A DNA stretch of 64,000 nt, taken from Lentzea sp. NBRC 105346. Its GTDB lineage: Bacteria; Actinomycetota; Actinomycetes; Mycobacteriales; Pseudonocardiaceae. Below, in pieces: positions 8,831 to 16,550 of the stretch. The position numbers were made by a program, and so were the translations under genes. Within the stretch, counting starts at the first letter, position 1; every line of letters begins with the position of its first letter. The stretch spans positions 62,001-126,000 of the forward strand of contig NZ_BSTQ01000001.1 of the NCBI RefSeq assembly GCF_030269605.1. The letters are read 5' to 3'. The notes below the pieces were generated by a model. The model saw only the letters and a program-made list of their open reading frames with translations. It searched no databases and was not told where the DNA came from.

Positions 8831-10201
8831 GTGAACCGATTACGGCGGCTGACCACCGTCGCTCTTCTCGTGGCGGGTGTGCTGGCGACCCCGGCGACCG
8901 CCCTCGCACACGACCCCGACGAGGGCGCGACCCATCCACCGACCGGCGGCGGCGCGCCGGATCTGCACAGCGAGAACATGACCTTGGTGCGGAACCTGCC
9001 CAAGGTGGACAACGCCGTCCAGTCCGATCTCGCGTTCGAAGGGAAATACGCGTACGCCGGTACCTACACCGGCTTCCGCGTGATCGACATCTCCGGCCCG
9101 GCCGCCGCGCATCAGGTCGCGTTCAAGCCGTGCAACGGCGCGCAGGGCGATGTCTCCGTCTACGAAGGTCTGTTGTTCTCCTCTGTGGACACGCCGCAGA
9201 GCAAGCCGGAGTGCGACAGCGTCAACACACCGGCGACCAACCCGGCGGCGTGGGAGGGCATTCGCGTCTTCGACGTCCGCGATCCCACCGACATCAAGCA
9301 CATCGCGTCCGTGCGCACCGACTGCGGTTCGCATACCCACACCCTGGCGCCCGCGGGCAAGGGCAGCCTGTTCATCTACGTCTCGTCGTATGCGGCCACG
9401 ACGACGTCTGTCGGACCGCACTGCCAGCAGTTCCACGACAGGATCTCGGTCATCCACGTGCCACTGCAGAACCCGGAGAAGGCCGCGGTGGTGGCCACGC
9501 CGGCGACCGTCGGCGTGCCGGTGTTCGACCCGGCCCGGCTCGAGTTCAGCAACCCGGTGCTGCAGCCCACCAAGGGATGTCACGACATCACGGTGTTCGC
9601 GCCGCTGAACCTCGCGGCCGCGGCGTGCCTGAGCGTCGGTCAGCTCTGGGACATCACCGATCGGTCGCAGCCCAGGGTGTTGCGCACCCTGACCACGCCG
9701 CAGGTGCAGGCGTGGCACTCGGCCCAGTTCACCTGGGACGGCAAGCGCGTGACGTTCGGTGACGAGGCCGGCGGCGGCGCTCTGGCGCGGTGTCGCGCGG
9801 AGGACCCGCCGACGAAGGGTGCAGTGTGGACTTACGACGTCGCGACCGGAGCGGAGCTGGGGCACTACAAGCTGCCGCGCGACGAAGCGGGCGCGTGCAC
9901 GATGCACAACTTCAGCTTCGTGCCGGGCGTCGGCCGCGACATTCTCGTCTCCGCCGCCTACACCGGTGGAACGACGGTGGCCGACCTGACGGATCCGGCG
10001 AATCCCGTCGAGATCGGCTTCTACCGGGCGGGCGACCCGATCGCCGCGGACACGTGGTCGAGCTACTGGCACAACGGTTTCATCTACGCCAACGACATCA
10101 CGCGTGGCTTCGACGTGTTCCGGATCGACCACCCGGCGGTCGCGGGAGCCGCGCCGCTCGGCCGCGACAACCCGCAGACCCAGGAACGACTCTTCCCGTA
10201 G
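8831..10201 (+). CDS. Secreted LVIVD-repeat protein 1
   Basis: 456-residue exported protein. The signal peptide is MNRLRRLTTVALLVAGVLATPATALA, with cleavage near AxA at about residue 26. The mature part has beta-propeller-like LVIVD repeats (YTGFRVIDISGPAA, WEGIRVFDVRDPTDI, VGQLWDITDRS, TTVADLTDPANP) and paired Cys residues typical of exported proteins. The GTG at 8831 is preceded by AAGGGA at 10 bases. It is about 13 bases from a paralogue (10215) and probably co-transcribed with it. No catalytic motif is seen; LVIVD proteins are cell-surface or secreted proteins of unknown role. The location after the metal ATPase suggests a link to metal stress (inference). Confidence 0.8.
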   Translation: MNRLRRLTTVALLVAGVLATPATALAHDPDEGATHPPTGGGAPDLHSENMTLVRNLPKVDNAVQSDLAFEGKYAYAGTYTGFRVIDISGPAAAHQVAFKPCNGAQGDVSVYEGLLFSSVDTPQSKPECDSVNTPATNPAAWEGIRVFDVRDPTDIKHIASVRTDCGSHTHTLAPAGKGSLFIYVSSYAATTTSVGPHCQQFHDRISVIHVPLQNPEKAAVVATPATVGVPVFDPARLEFSNPVLQPTKGCHDITVFAPLNLAAAACLSVGQLWDITDRSQPRVLRTLTTPQVQAWHSAQFTWDGKRVTFGDEAGGGALARCRAEDPPTKGAVWTYDVATGAELGHYKLPRDEAGACTMHNFSFVPGVGRDILVSAAYTGGTTVADLTDPANPVEIGFYRAGDPIAADTWSSYWHNGFIYANDITRGFDVFRIDHPAVAGAAPLGRDNPQTQERLFP

Positions 10202-10214
10202 ACAAGGGGTTCCC

Positions 10215-11600
10215 GTGTCCCGAAGAATCCTCAGGACGGTCGGTGCGCTCGTCGCGGCCGGCGTCCTCGTCACCCCGGCGACCGCGTTCGCCGACCACGC
10301 AACGAATCCGCACTCGGAGAACATGCACGCCAAGGGGCACAGTCCGCACCCTGCGACGTTCCTCGGCGAGCCGGACGGAGTCCGGCACATCAACTCCGAC
10401 ATCGCGTTCCGCGGCAACCTGGCGTTCAACGGCAACTACGACGGGTTCCGCATCGTCGACATCTCCGATCCCGACAATCCCACGGAGATCTTCCACCAGC
10501 ACTGCAACGGCGACCAGGGCGACATCGTGGTGTGGGACAACATCCTGCTCCGCTCGTGGAACTCCAAGAAGGCCGTGCCGCGCGACTGCGACGGGCGCAC
10601 CGTTCCGGCGGGCTGGGAAGGCGTGCACGTCTTCGACATCAGCGACCTCACCAACCCCGAGCTGATCGCCTCGGTCGAACTGCCCTGCGGCTCGCACACC
10701 CTGACCGCGGCCCCGGACCGGGCGGCCGGTCGGTTGATCGTGTACAGCAACAACTCCAGCAGCTCCGGCTGCGGCACCAGCCACGACCTCGCGACGGAGA
10801 ACCTCGAGGGCGACTTCATCGACGTCATCGAGGTGCCCTTCGCGCACCCGGAGAACGCGAACCTGCTGCGGCGGGAACCGCTGGCCGGTCCGATCACCAA
10901 CGTGCGCACCGGATGCCACGACATGGGCGTCATCCTCGGCAGCGTCAACCTGGCCGCCTGCGCCAGTGCGGACGCGACCAACGTCTTCGACGTCGGCGAC
11001 AACGCGCATCCCGGTGGCAGCCTCGCGGATCCGGTGTTCCTCTACACCGTCAGCGAGCCGGGTGTCGGCCAGGCGGGCACCAACGGACGCTGGCACTCGG
11101 CGACGTTCAGCTGGGACGGCAGGATCCTGATCCTGGGCTGGGAACCCGGCGGTGGCGCCGACACCGAGTGCCAGAGCACCGATCCGGACGTCGACAAGAG
11201 CATGTTCTTCTACGACGCGCACACCGGCGCCAAGCTCGGCCAGTGGGTGCTGCCCAGAGGGCAGGACGGTGTCGCGGAGAACTGCACCATCCACAACTAC
11301 AACATCGTGCCGCTGCGCAACGGCCGCTACATCGCGGTCGGCGGGCACTACCAGGCAGGCACATGGGTCACCGAGTTCACCGACCCGGCCAACCCGGTGA
11401 CGGTCGGCTGGTCCGACCCGCCCGCGATCAGCCCGCCGGACCTCGGTGGGGCCTGGTCGTCCTACTGGTACAACAACTTCATCTACGAGTCCAGCATCAC
11501 CGAGGGGCTCAACGTGTTCCGGCTCAGCGACCCCGCCGTCGGCGGCGCCATCAGGCTGGACCACCTCAACCCGCAGACGCAGGAGTTCTCCCTGCCGTGA
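10215..11600 (+). CDS. Secreted LVIVD-repeat protein 2
   Basis: 461-residue paralogue of the preceding protein. It has a signal peptide (VSRRILRTVGALVAAGVLVTPATAFA), then DHATNPHSENMHAKGHSPH and repeats NYDGFRIVDISDPDNP, WEGVHVFDISDLTNP and WVTEFTDPANPVTVG. Blocks shared with protein 1 include SENM near the mature N-terminus, CNGxQGD, CGSHTxT, GCHDxxV, a central W-H-S-A-x-F-x-W-D-G block, and SSYWxNxFIY and NPQTQE at the C-terminus. The GTG at 10215 follows an AAGGGG site. The two genes look like a tandem duplication that has since diverged. Confidence 0.8.
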   Translation: MSRRILRTVGALVAAGVLVTPATAFADHATNPHSENMHAKGHSPHPATFLGEPDGVRHINSDIAFRGNLAFNGNYDGFRIVDISDPDNPTEIFHQHCNGDQGDIVVWDNILLRSWNSKKAVPRDCDGRTVPAGWEGVHVFDISDLTNPELIASVELPCGSHTLTAAPDRAAGRLIVYSNNSSSSGCGTSHDLATENLEGDFIDVIEVPFAHPENANLLRREPLAGPITNVRTGCHDMGVILGSVNLAACASADATNVFDVGDNAHPGGSLADPVFLYTVSEPGVGQAGTNGRWHSATFSWDGRILILGWEPGGGADTECQSTDPDVDKSMFFYDAHTGAKLGQWVLPRGQDGVAENCTIHNYNIVPLRNGRYIAVGGHYQAGTWVTEFTDPANPVTVGWSDPPAISPPDLGGAWSSYWYNNFIYESSITEGLNVFRLSDPAVGGAIRLDHLNPQTQEFSLP

Positions 11601-11710
11601 CAGCCGGCCGCTGGGACCCGCGAGGGCCCCAGCGCGCGGTTTTCGCTGGTAACCCCGGATATATCGGGGGCGATTACTTCTGAGGGGGGTCTCAACGAGG
11701 AGACAGACCC

Positions 11711-13606
11711 ATGAGGACCAAACGCGTAGTCACCGCGCTGGCGGCGGCAGCACTCGCCGCGGCGATGGGGACACCGGGCGTAGTGGTGGCCCACCCCGGC
11801 CAGCACGGCCCGCTCGACGGACACTTGCTCGGTCCCGGCGCGTGGGGCGACCTGACGTTCCTGGGCAAGGCCGACCTGACCAACACCGACGACCTGATCG
11901 CCGACGTCGCGATCGACCCGCGCGCGACGTACGCCTATCTGGCGAACTGGGGCAAGGCCACTTGCGACACCAACCGCGAGAACGGCGACCCCGACGCGGG
12001 CGCCTACGTCGTCGACATCACCGACATGACGAACCCGAAGCAGGTCGGGTTCATCCCGCACTCCCAGGACAGCCGGCCGGGCGAGGGCATGCAGGCCGTG
12101 CACATCGACACCAAGTTCTACGACGGCACGATGCTCGTGATGAACAACGAGCACTGCGGCAAGAACGGCCGGGGCGGTGTCTCGCTGTACGACGTCAGCG
12201 ACCCGCGCAAGCCGGTCAAGCTCTCCGAGCACTTCGGCGACCGCGCCAACCTCTCGCTCGGCGACGCCAACGACATCCACAGCGCGTTCGCCTGGGACAC
12301 CGGCAGCAAGGCGTACGTGGTGCTCACCGACAACTTCGAGCAGGGCGGGCCGGACGTCGACATCCTCGACATCACCAACCCGAAGCGGCCGCGGCTGATC
12401 CGGGAGATCGACGTCGACGCCGAGTTCCCCGGCCTCACCCAGACCAACCTCGGGCTCGTCCAGGTTTTCCTGCACGACATGGTCGTCAAGCGGATCAACG
12501 GCCACTGGGTCATGCTGCTGTCCTACTGGGACGGTGGCTACGTTCAGCTCAACGTCGACGACCCGACGCATCCGACGCTGATCGGTGACACCGACTACAC
12601 CAACCCGGACCCGGAGTTCCTTGCGCGGACGGGCATCCAGCGCGTTCCCGAGGGCAACGGGCACCAGAACGAGTTCACCGCCGACAACCAGTTCTTCATC
12701 GGCACCGACGAGGACTTCGCGCCGTACGGAGCGACGAACTTCGCGATCGCCAGTGGACCGAACGCCGGACCGTACCCCTCGGTCCCGGTGCCCGGCTCCA
12801 CGCCGATCGTCGTCCTCAACGACGACAAGCTCAACGGACCGGTCGTCTACGGCGGCTACGGCTGCCCGGACTCGGCGGCGATCCCGACGCCCGCCTCGGT
12901 CCCCGGCTACTTGGCCTCGCTGCAGCCCGGTGAGGAGAAGATCGTGGTGCTGCAACGAGGACCGACCGGTGATCCGAACGCACCGGAACCGGCCTGCTTC
13001 CCCGGCGACAAGGCCCACCAGGCCGTGCTCGCCGGATGGGACGGCGTGGTCTTCGTCCAGCGGCACGGCGGAACCGAGAACCCGCCGTTCTGCGGATCCG
13101 GAGCCTTCGTCGACGCCGTCGTCGGCGTGTGCACGAACCACGAGGCGTACCACAAGATGTTCGGCACGCCCGTCAGCTTCACCTACCCCGACGGTCCGGC
13201 GATCGGCACCGTCGGTGCGCGGATCGAAGCGACCGCGGCCTTCGACGGCTGGGGTTACGTGCACCTGTTCAGCAACCAGGCCGACGCGAACAAGAAGTTC
13301 GCCGAGCTGGACACCTTCGCCATTCCGGAGGCCATGGACCCGGCGTACGCGGTCGGGTTCGGTGACCTGACCGTGCACGAGGTCGCCACCGACCCGAACA
13401 ACCCGAACCGCGCGTACCTGTCGTACTACGCGGGCGGCATGCGGTCCCTGACGATCGTGGGCACGGCGTTGACGGAAACCGGCGGATACCTCGCCCCCAA
13501 CGGCAACGACTTCTGGGGCGTCGAGGCGTTCACCCGCAACGGCAAGACCTACGTCGCGGGCAGCGACCGCGACGACGGTCTCTACCTGTTCGCCACTGGG
13601 CCGTAG
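11711..13606 (+). CDS. Secreted LVIVD-repeat protein 3 with inserted PA-like domain
   Basis: 631-residue exported protein. The signal peptide (MRTKRVVTALAAAALAAAMG...VVVA) is followed by HPGQHGPLDGH and LVIVD repeats (AYVVDITDMTNPKQVG, GGVSLYDVSDPRKPV, VDILDITNPKRPR, GYVQLNVDDPTHPT). Between about residues 370 and 500 sits a protease-associated-like module (GPVVYGGYGCPDSAAIP...GEEKIVVLQRG...AHQAVLAGWDGVVFVQ). The C-terminus returns to propeller repeats (VHEVATDPNNPNRAYLSYYAGG...DRDDGLYLFA). AACGAGGAG precedes the ATG. A gap of 110 bases with small hairpins separates it from protein 2; a strong terminator follows. Confidence 0.8.
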   Translation: MRTKRVVTALAAAALAAAMGTPGVVVAHPGQHGPLDGHLLGPGAWGDLTFLGKADLTNTDDLIADVAIDPRATYAYLANWGKATCDTNRENGDPDAGAYVVDITDMTNPKQVGFIPHSQDSRPGEGMQAVHIDTKFYDGTMLVMNNEHCGKNGRGGVSLYDVSDPRKPVKLSEHFGDRANLSLGDANDIHSAFAWDTGSKAYVVLTDNFEQGGPDVDILDITNPKRPRLIREIDVDAEFPGLTQTNLGLVQVFLHDMVVKRINGHWVMLLSYWDGGYVQLNVDDPTHPTLIGDTDYTNPDPEFLARTGIQRVPEGNGHQNEFTADNQFFIGTDEDFAPYGATNFAIASGPNAGPYPSVPVPGSTPIVVLNDDKLNGPVVYGGYGCPDSAAIPTPASVPGYLASLQPGEEKIVVLQRGPTGDPNAPEPACFPGDKAHQAVLAGWDGVVFVQRHGGTENPPFCGSGAFVDAVVGVCTNHEAYHKMFGTPVSFTYPDGPAIGTVGARIEATAAFDGWGYVHLFSNQADANKKFAELDTFAIPEAMDPAYAVGFGDLTVHEVATDPNNPNRAYLSYYAGGMRSLTIVGTALTETGGYLAPNGNDFWGVEAFTRNGKTYVAGSDRDDGLYLFATGP

Positions 13607-13619
13607 CCGGCGATCCCGT

Positions 13620-13652
13620 GAGGCCCTGTCGCACTTTCGGCGACAGGGCCTC
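13620..13652 (+). terminator. Terminator of the LVIVD gene group
   Basis: Perfect 13-bp stem (arms 13620-13632 and 13640-13652) with a 7-base loop, 13 bases after the stop of LVIVD protein 3, followed by GCTCATTAA. Confidence 0.88.
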
Positions 13653-13843
13653 GCTCATTAAGATGATTCCCGGCGAGTTCCACGCCCAACCTCCTGACCG
13701 GGTGCCCACGCCGCCCGGCTGACGCGGAGGCAAAGGGGACCTTGTGAGCCTCGGAGCGCAAGGCCGGCATGCCCACCTTTGGCTGTCGCGGCATCGAGGT
13801 GCGTGGGATCTTGGGCCACAGCGGCAGCCGGGAGTGAACGGCC

Positions 13844-14926
13844 ATGACCCTACGCAAGCAGCTCAAGTCCCAGGTACGCGCCCGGATGGCGAAGACCGGT
13901 GAGCGCTACACCACCGCACTGGCCCACCTGACCGGCGACGCCCCGGTCGCCGGCTGGACGTTGCGCGGTGGCACGGACCCCGACGCGGCCGGTCTGTACG
14001 CGATGCTCTCGGCGGGGGGATTCACCGGACTTTCCGAGGCCTTGCTGTTCGGCATCGGCGGCGGGATCGGGGCCGGGTACATCCTGTGGGAGTTCAAGCA
14101 CGACAACAGCAGGCATGTGACCCTGGGATTCCACAACAGCTGGCAGTACGTCGGCCGGCGCACCACAAAGGTGCTGGACCGGCTGGGAGTGGCCGGTTCC
14201 TGGCATCGGTCGGCTCCTCGGGCCGCCGCCGAGTACCTGACGTCGCAGCTGGACGCCGGGAACGCCGTGATGTTGTGGCCGGACCGGTACCACGTCGGGT
14301 ACTGGGATCTGCCCTCGTCGCTCGACGGGCACGGCGGGCATCCCGTTGTCGCCTATGCCGCTGCCGGGTCTCGGGTCTACCTGGACGACCGGAACCTGGC
14401 ACCGCTCACCGTCGACCGGGCCGACCTTGATCGGGCCTGTGCTCGGGTCACGTCGTGGAAGAACATGTCCCTGGTGATCACCGATTCCGGGCGGCCCCTG
14501 CACGTTTCCTCCGCTGTGCGGGAAGGACTGCGGGACGTGGTCGCGCATCTGTCCGCGGCCTCTGACTCCTTCTCGTTGCCCGCATGGCGGAAGTGGTCGC
14601 GGATGATGACCGACACGCGTGCGGCCAAGGGGTGGCCACAGGTCTTCGCGGACGGGCGGGGACTGGATCTCGCCCTGCGGAGTGTGCGGGAAGGGGTAGA
14701 CGGGCGGATCGGGATCACCGGCGGGAATCTCCGGCCGCTGTTCGCCGAGTTCCTCTCCCAGATCGGCTTGGGGGAGTTGGCTCCCCGGTGGTTGGAGATC
14801 GCCTCGATGTGGCATGCGCTGGGGGAGATGAGCTCCTTCGCGGACATGGGGGCGCAGTTGGCCGCACTGTATGAGGCGGAGACCTCCGCGGTCCGGGAAC
14901 TGGCGGCAGCCGTCGAGCGATGGTGA
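13844..14926 (+). CDS. BtrH N-terminal / DUF4872 domain protein
   Basis: 360-residue cytosolic protein of the BtrH-like, papain-fold acyl-carrier family. The N-terminal half shows the family pattern GLSEALLFGIGGGIGAGYILWEF, and a HPVVAYAAAGSRVYLDDRN segment fits the His/Asp part of the fold. The C-terminal half (DLDRACARVTSWKNMSLVI...) fits DUF4872. BtrH itself transfers an acyl side chain in butirosin synthesis; most genomic homologues have no assigned substrate, and no other biosynthetic gene is adjacent here. GGGAG 9 bases upstream supports the ATG. It follows a 190-base gap after the terminator with no other gene seen. Confidence 0.72.
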   Translation: MTLRKQLKSQVRARMAKTGERYTTALAHLTGDAPVAGWTLRGGTDPDAAGLYAMLSAGGFTGLSEALLFGIGGGIGAGYILWEFKHDNSRHVTLGFHNSWQYVGRRTTKVLDRLGVAGSWHRSAPRAAAEYLTSQLDAGNAVMLWPDRYHVGYWDLPSSLDGHGGHPVVAYAAAGSRVYLDDRNLAPLTVDRADLDRACARVTSWKNMSLVITDSGRPLHVSSAVREGLRDVVAHLSAASDSFSLPAWRKWSRMMTDTRAAKGWPQVFADGRGLDLALRSVREGVDGRIGITGGNLRPLFAEFLSQIGLGELAPRWLEIASMWHALGEMSSFADMGAQLAALYEAETSAVRELAAAVERW

Positions 14927-14945
14927 CCGACGCACGCCGCATGTG

Positions 14946-15881
14946 CTACTCCGCATCCACCCCAAGGGGTTTGACGGGACCGGGGAAGAACATGTTGGTG
15001 GTGGCCTGGTAGCGCGCGTAGTCGGGGCGTTTGCGAACGCTGTAGTACTCGGCGGGGCGGGCGCCGGTGTGCTTGGTCAGCGTGACGTACAGCGTCCACG
15101 AAGCGAGGAACAGGCCCAGGGCCAGCAGCGCCAACACCACCGGCGTGGTGTCGTGGAACCGGGCCGGCAGTGACGGCAGCGCGAGCAGAACCAGTGCGTT
15201 CCACTGCATCCATTGGAAGAAGTAGTTCGGGTGCCGGCTGTAGCGCCACAGCCCGCGATCACAGGTACCGCGTTCCCCGCGGGCGGCGAACCGCTGCTTC
15301 TGGCGGTCGGCCACCGACTCCAGCACGTACGACCCGGCCCACAGGGTCAGTGCGATCGCGGTCCAGACGGACAGCCGTCGCTGGGGATCGGCGGCGACGA
15401 TGAACGCGGGGACGGCCAGCACCGACGCGTTCGCCAGCCCCTGCAACCAGATCTCGTACTGGACGGACCACGTCTCGCTGCGGAACCCCTGCCGCTCCCA
15501 GCGTCGCCGCTGATACCGGTACCGGGGCAGTTCGACCTTGGGGGCGCCGGGTGTCCACCAGCCGTGCCTGGTCGCCAGCACCAGGCTCCACAGTCCCATC
15601 CGCGCGCCCATGGCGAGGTAGGCGACCGCGGCCGCGACGGTCACCGCGCTGAGCCGGTCGGCCGTGAGCACGGTGACCACGCCGATGCCCACCAGGCCCC
15701 ACGGCCAGGCAACGTCGACGTAGGACACATGCCGCGTGAGGTACCCCGGAACGGCCGCCAGCAGGGTGAACAACACGACCTGAGTCCCCAGGTTCCACCA
15801 GGCCGGCCCGGCGGTGGCCGGGGCCAGCAGCAACGCGACTCCGACCAGGGCGAAGGGCAGCATTCCCCAGACTCGCCGCAT
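14946..15881 (-). CDS. DUF1295 (steroid 5-alpha-reductase-like) membrane protein
   Basis: 311-residue polytopic membrane enzyme. It has eight or so hydrophobic helices and the DUF1295 hallmark in its C-terminal half: DRGLWRYSRHPNYFFQWMQWNALVLLALP, followed by Y-x-x-Y-Q-x-T-T-N-x-F-x-P-x-P. The family relates to 3-oxo-5-alpha-steroid reductases and lipid methyltransferases, and the substrate is unknown. The ATG at 15881 follows GAGGAG; a longer in-frame start at 15944 would run through the operator. It diverges from a TetR regulator across two inverted repeats and is probably repressed by it. Confidence 0.85.
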   Translation of the reverse strand: MRRVWGMLPFALVGVALLLAPATAGPAWWNLGTQVVLFTLLAAVPGYLTRHVSYVDVAWPWGLVGIGVVTVLTADRLSAVTVAAAVAYLAMGARMGLWSLVLATRHGWWTPGAPKVELPRYRYQRRRWERQGFRSETWSVQYEIWLQGLANASVLAVPAFIVAADPQRRLSVWTAIALTLWAGSYVLESVADRQKQRFAARGERGTCDRGLWRYSRHPNYFFQWMQWNALVLLALPSLPARFHDTTPVVLALLALGLFLASWTLYVTLTKHTGARPAEYYSVRKRPDYARYQATTNMFFPGPVKPLGVDAE

Positions 15882-15902
15882 GCCGTTCTCCTCGCACCTG
15901 GT

Positions 15903-15954
15903 GAGACATTCCGCCCGAATGTCTCCGTGAGACAATTTATACATGCTGTCTCAC
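15903..15954. promoter_or_regulatory. TetR operators in the divergent promoter
   Basis: Two inverted repeats with the common core GAGACA lie side by side: GAGACATT-N7-AATGTCTC (15903-15925) and GTGAGACA-N12-TGTCTCAC (15927-15954). On the minus strand TATAAAT around 15934-15940 looks like the -10 box of the DUF1295 gene, so repressor binding would block it. The second repeat also covers the annotated TetR start. Confidence 0.7.
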
Positions 15955-16518
15955 GTCGCGGCCAACGTGAACCTGACCACCGAGCCCGAGGTGGATCCGG
16001 TCATCGCCCTCGCGCTCCGGCAGTTCCTTCGCGAGAGCCGCATCGACATGGGCGACCTCGCCACCGCGGCCGGTATCGGCCGGGCCACCCTCTATCGCCG
16101 GTACGGCGATCGCGACCGGGTCCTGGGCGAGGTCCTGTGGGCCATCACCCACCGAGCGTGGGCGCGCCTCTGGCAGGCCAGCAGACAGGAAGGCATGGCC
16201 AGGGTGATCGCGGTTCTGGATCAGGCGATGCGTGACACCGTCGCCTCGCCGGCCCTGCGCGCCCTGCTCGAACGCGACCCCGAAACCGCGCTGCGGGTGC
16301 TGACCTCCCAGCAGGGGGTGGTGCAGTACCGCCTGGTGGCCGGACTGGCCGACCTCATCCGCGCCGAACGCGACGACGAGACGTCGGAAATCCCGGTGAC
16401 CAAGCTGGCCTACGCCGTGGTCCGGCTGGCCGAGTCCTTTTGCTACTCCGACGTCATCACCGGCGCCCCACCGGACATCGACACCGCCACCGACATCATC
16501 CGGAAACTCCTCGCCTAG
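15943..16518 (+). CDS. TetR-family regulator (QsdR-like)
   Basis: 191-residue TetR regulator. The N-terminal helix-turn-helix reads MGDLATAAGIGRATLYRRYGDRDRVLGEVLW, followed by a helical ligand domain ending SDVITGAPPDIDTATDIIRKLLA, the C-terminal pattern of QsdR-type members. The ATG at 15943 lies inside the second inverted repeat and has no Shine-Dalgarno sequence; a GTG at 15967 is a reasonable alternative. It most likely controls itself and the divergent DUF1295 gene. Confidence 0.85.
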   Translation: MLSHVAANVNLTTEPEVDPVIALALRQFLRESRIDMGDLATAAGIGRATLYRRYGDRDRVLGEVLWAITHRAWARLWQASRQEGMARVIAVLDQAMRDTVASPALRALLERDPETALRVLTSQQGVVQYRLVAGLADLIRAERDDETSEIPVTKLAYAVVRLAESFCYSDVITGAPPDIDTATDIIRKLLA

Positions 16519-16550
16519 CATCACGTGCTCCGGCTGACGAAAGGACACGG

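Noticed and set aside
6291..8939. Very long minus-strand open frame (about 880 codons) opposite the P1B ATPase
   Set aside because: Shadow frame caused by high GC third positions; translation is Arg/Gly/Asp/His-rich without domains, while the plus strand encodes a full P-type ATPase.
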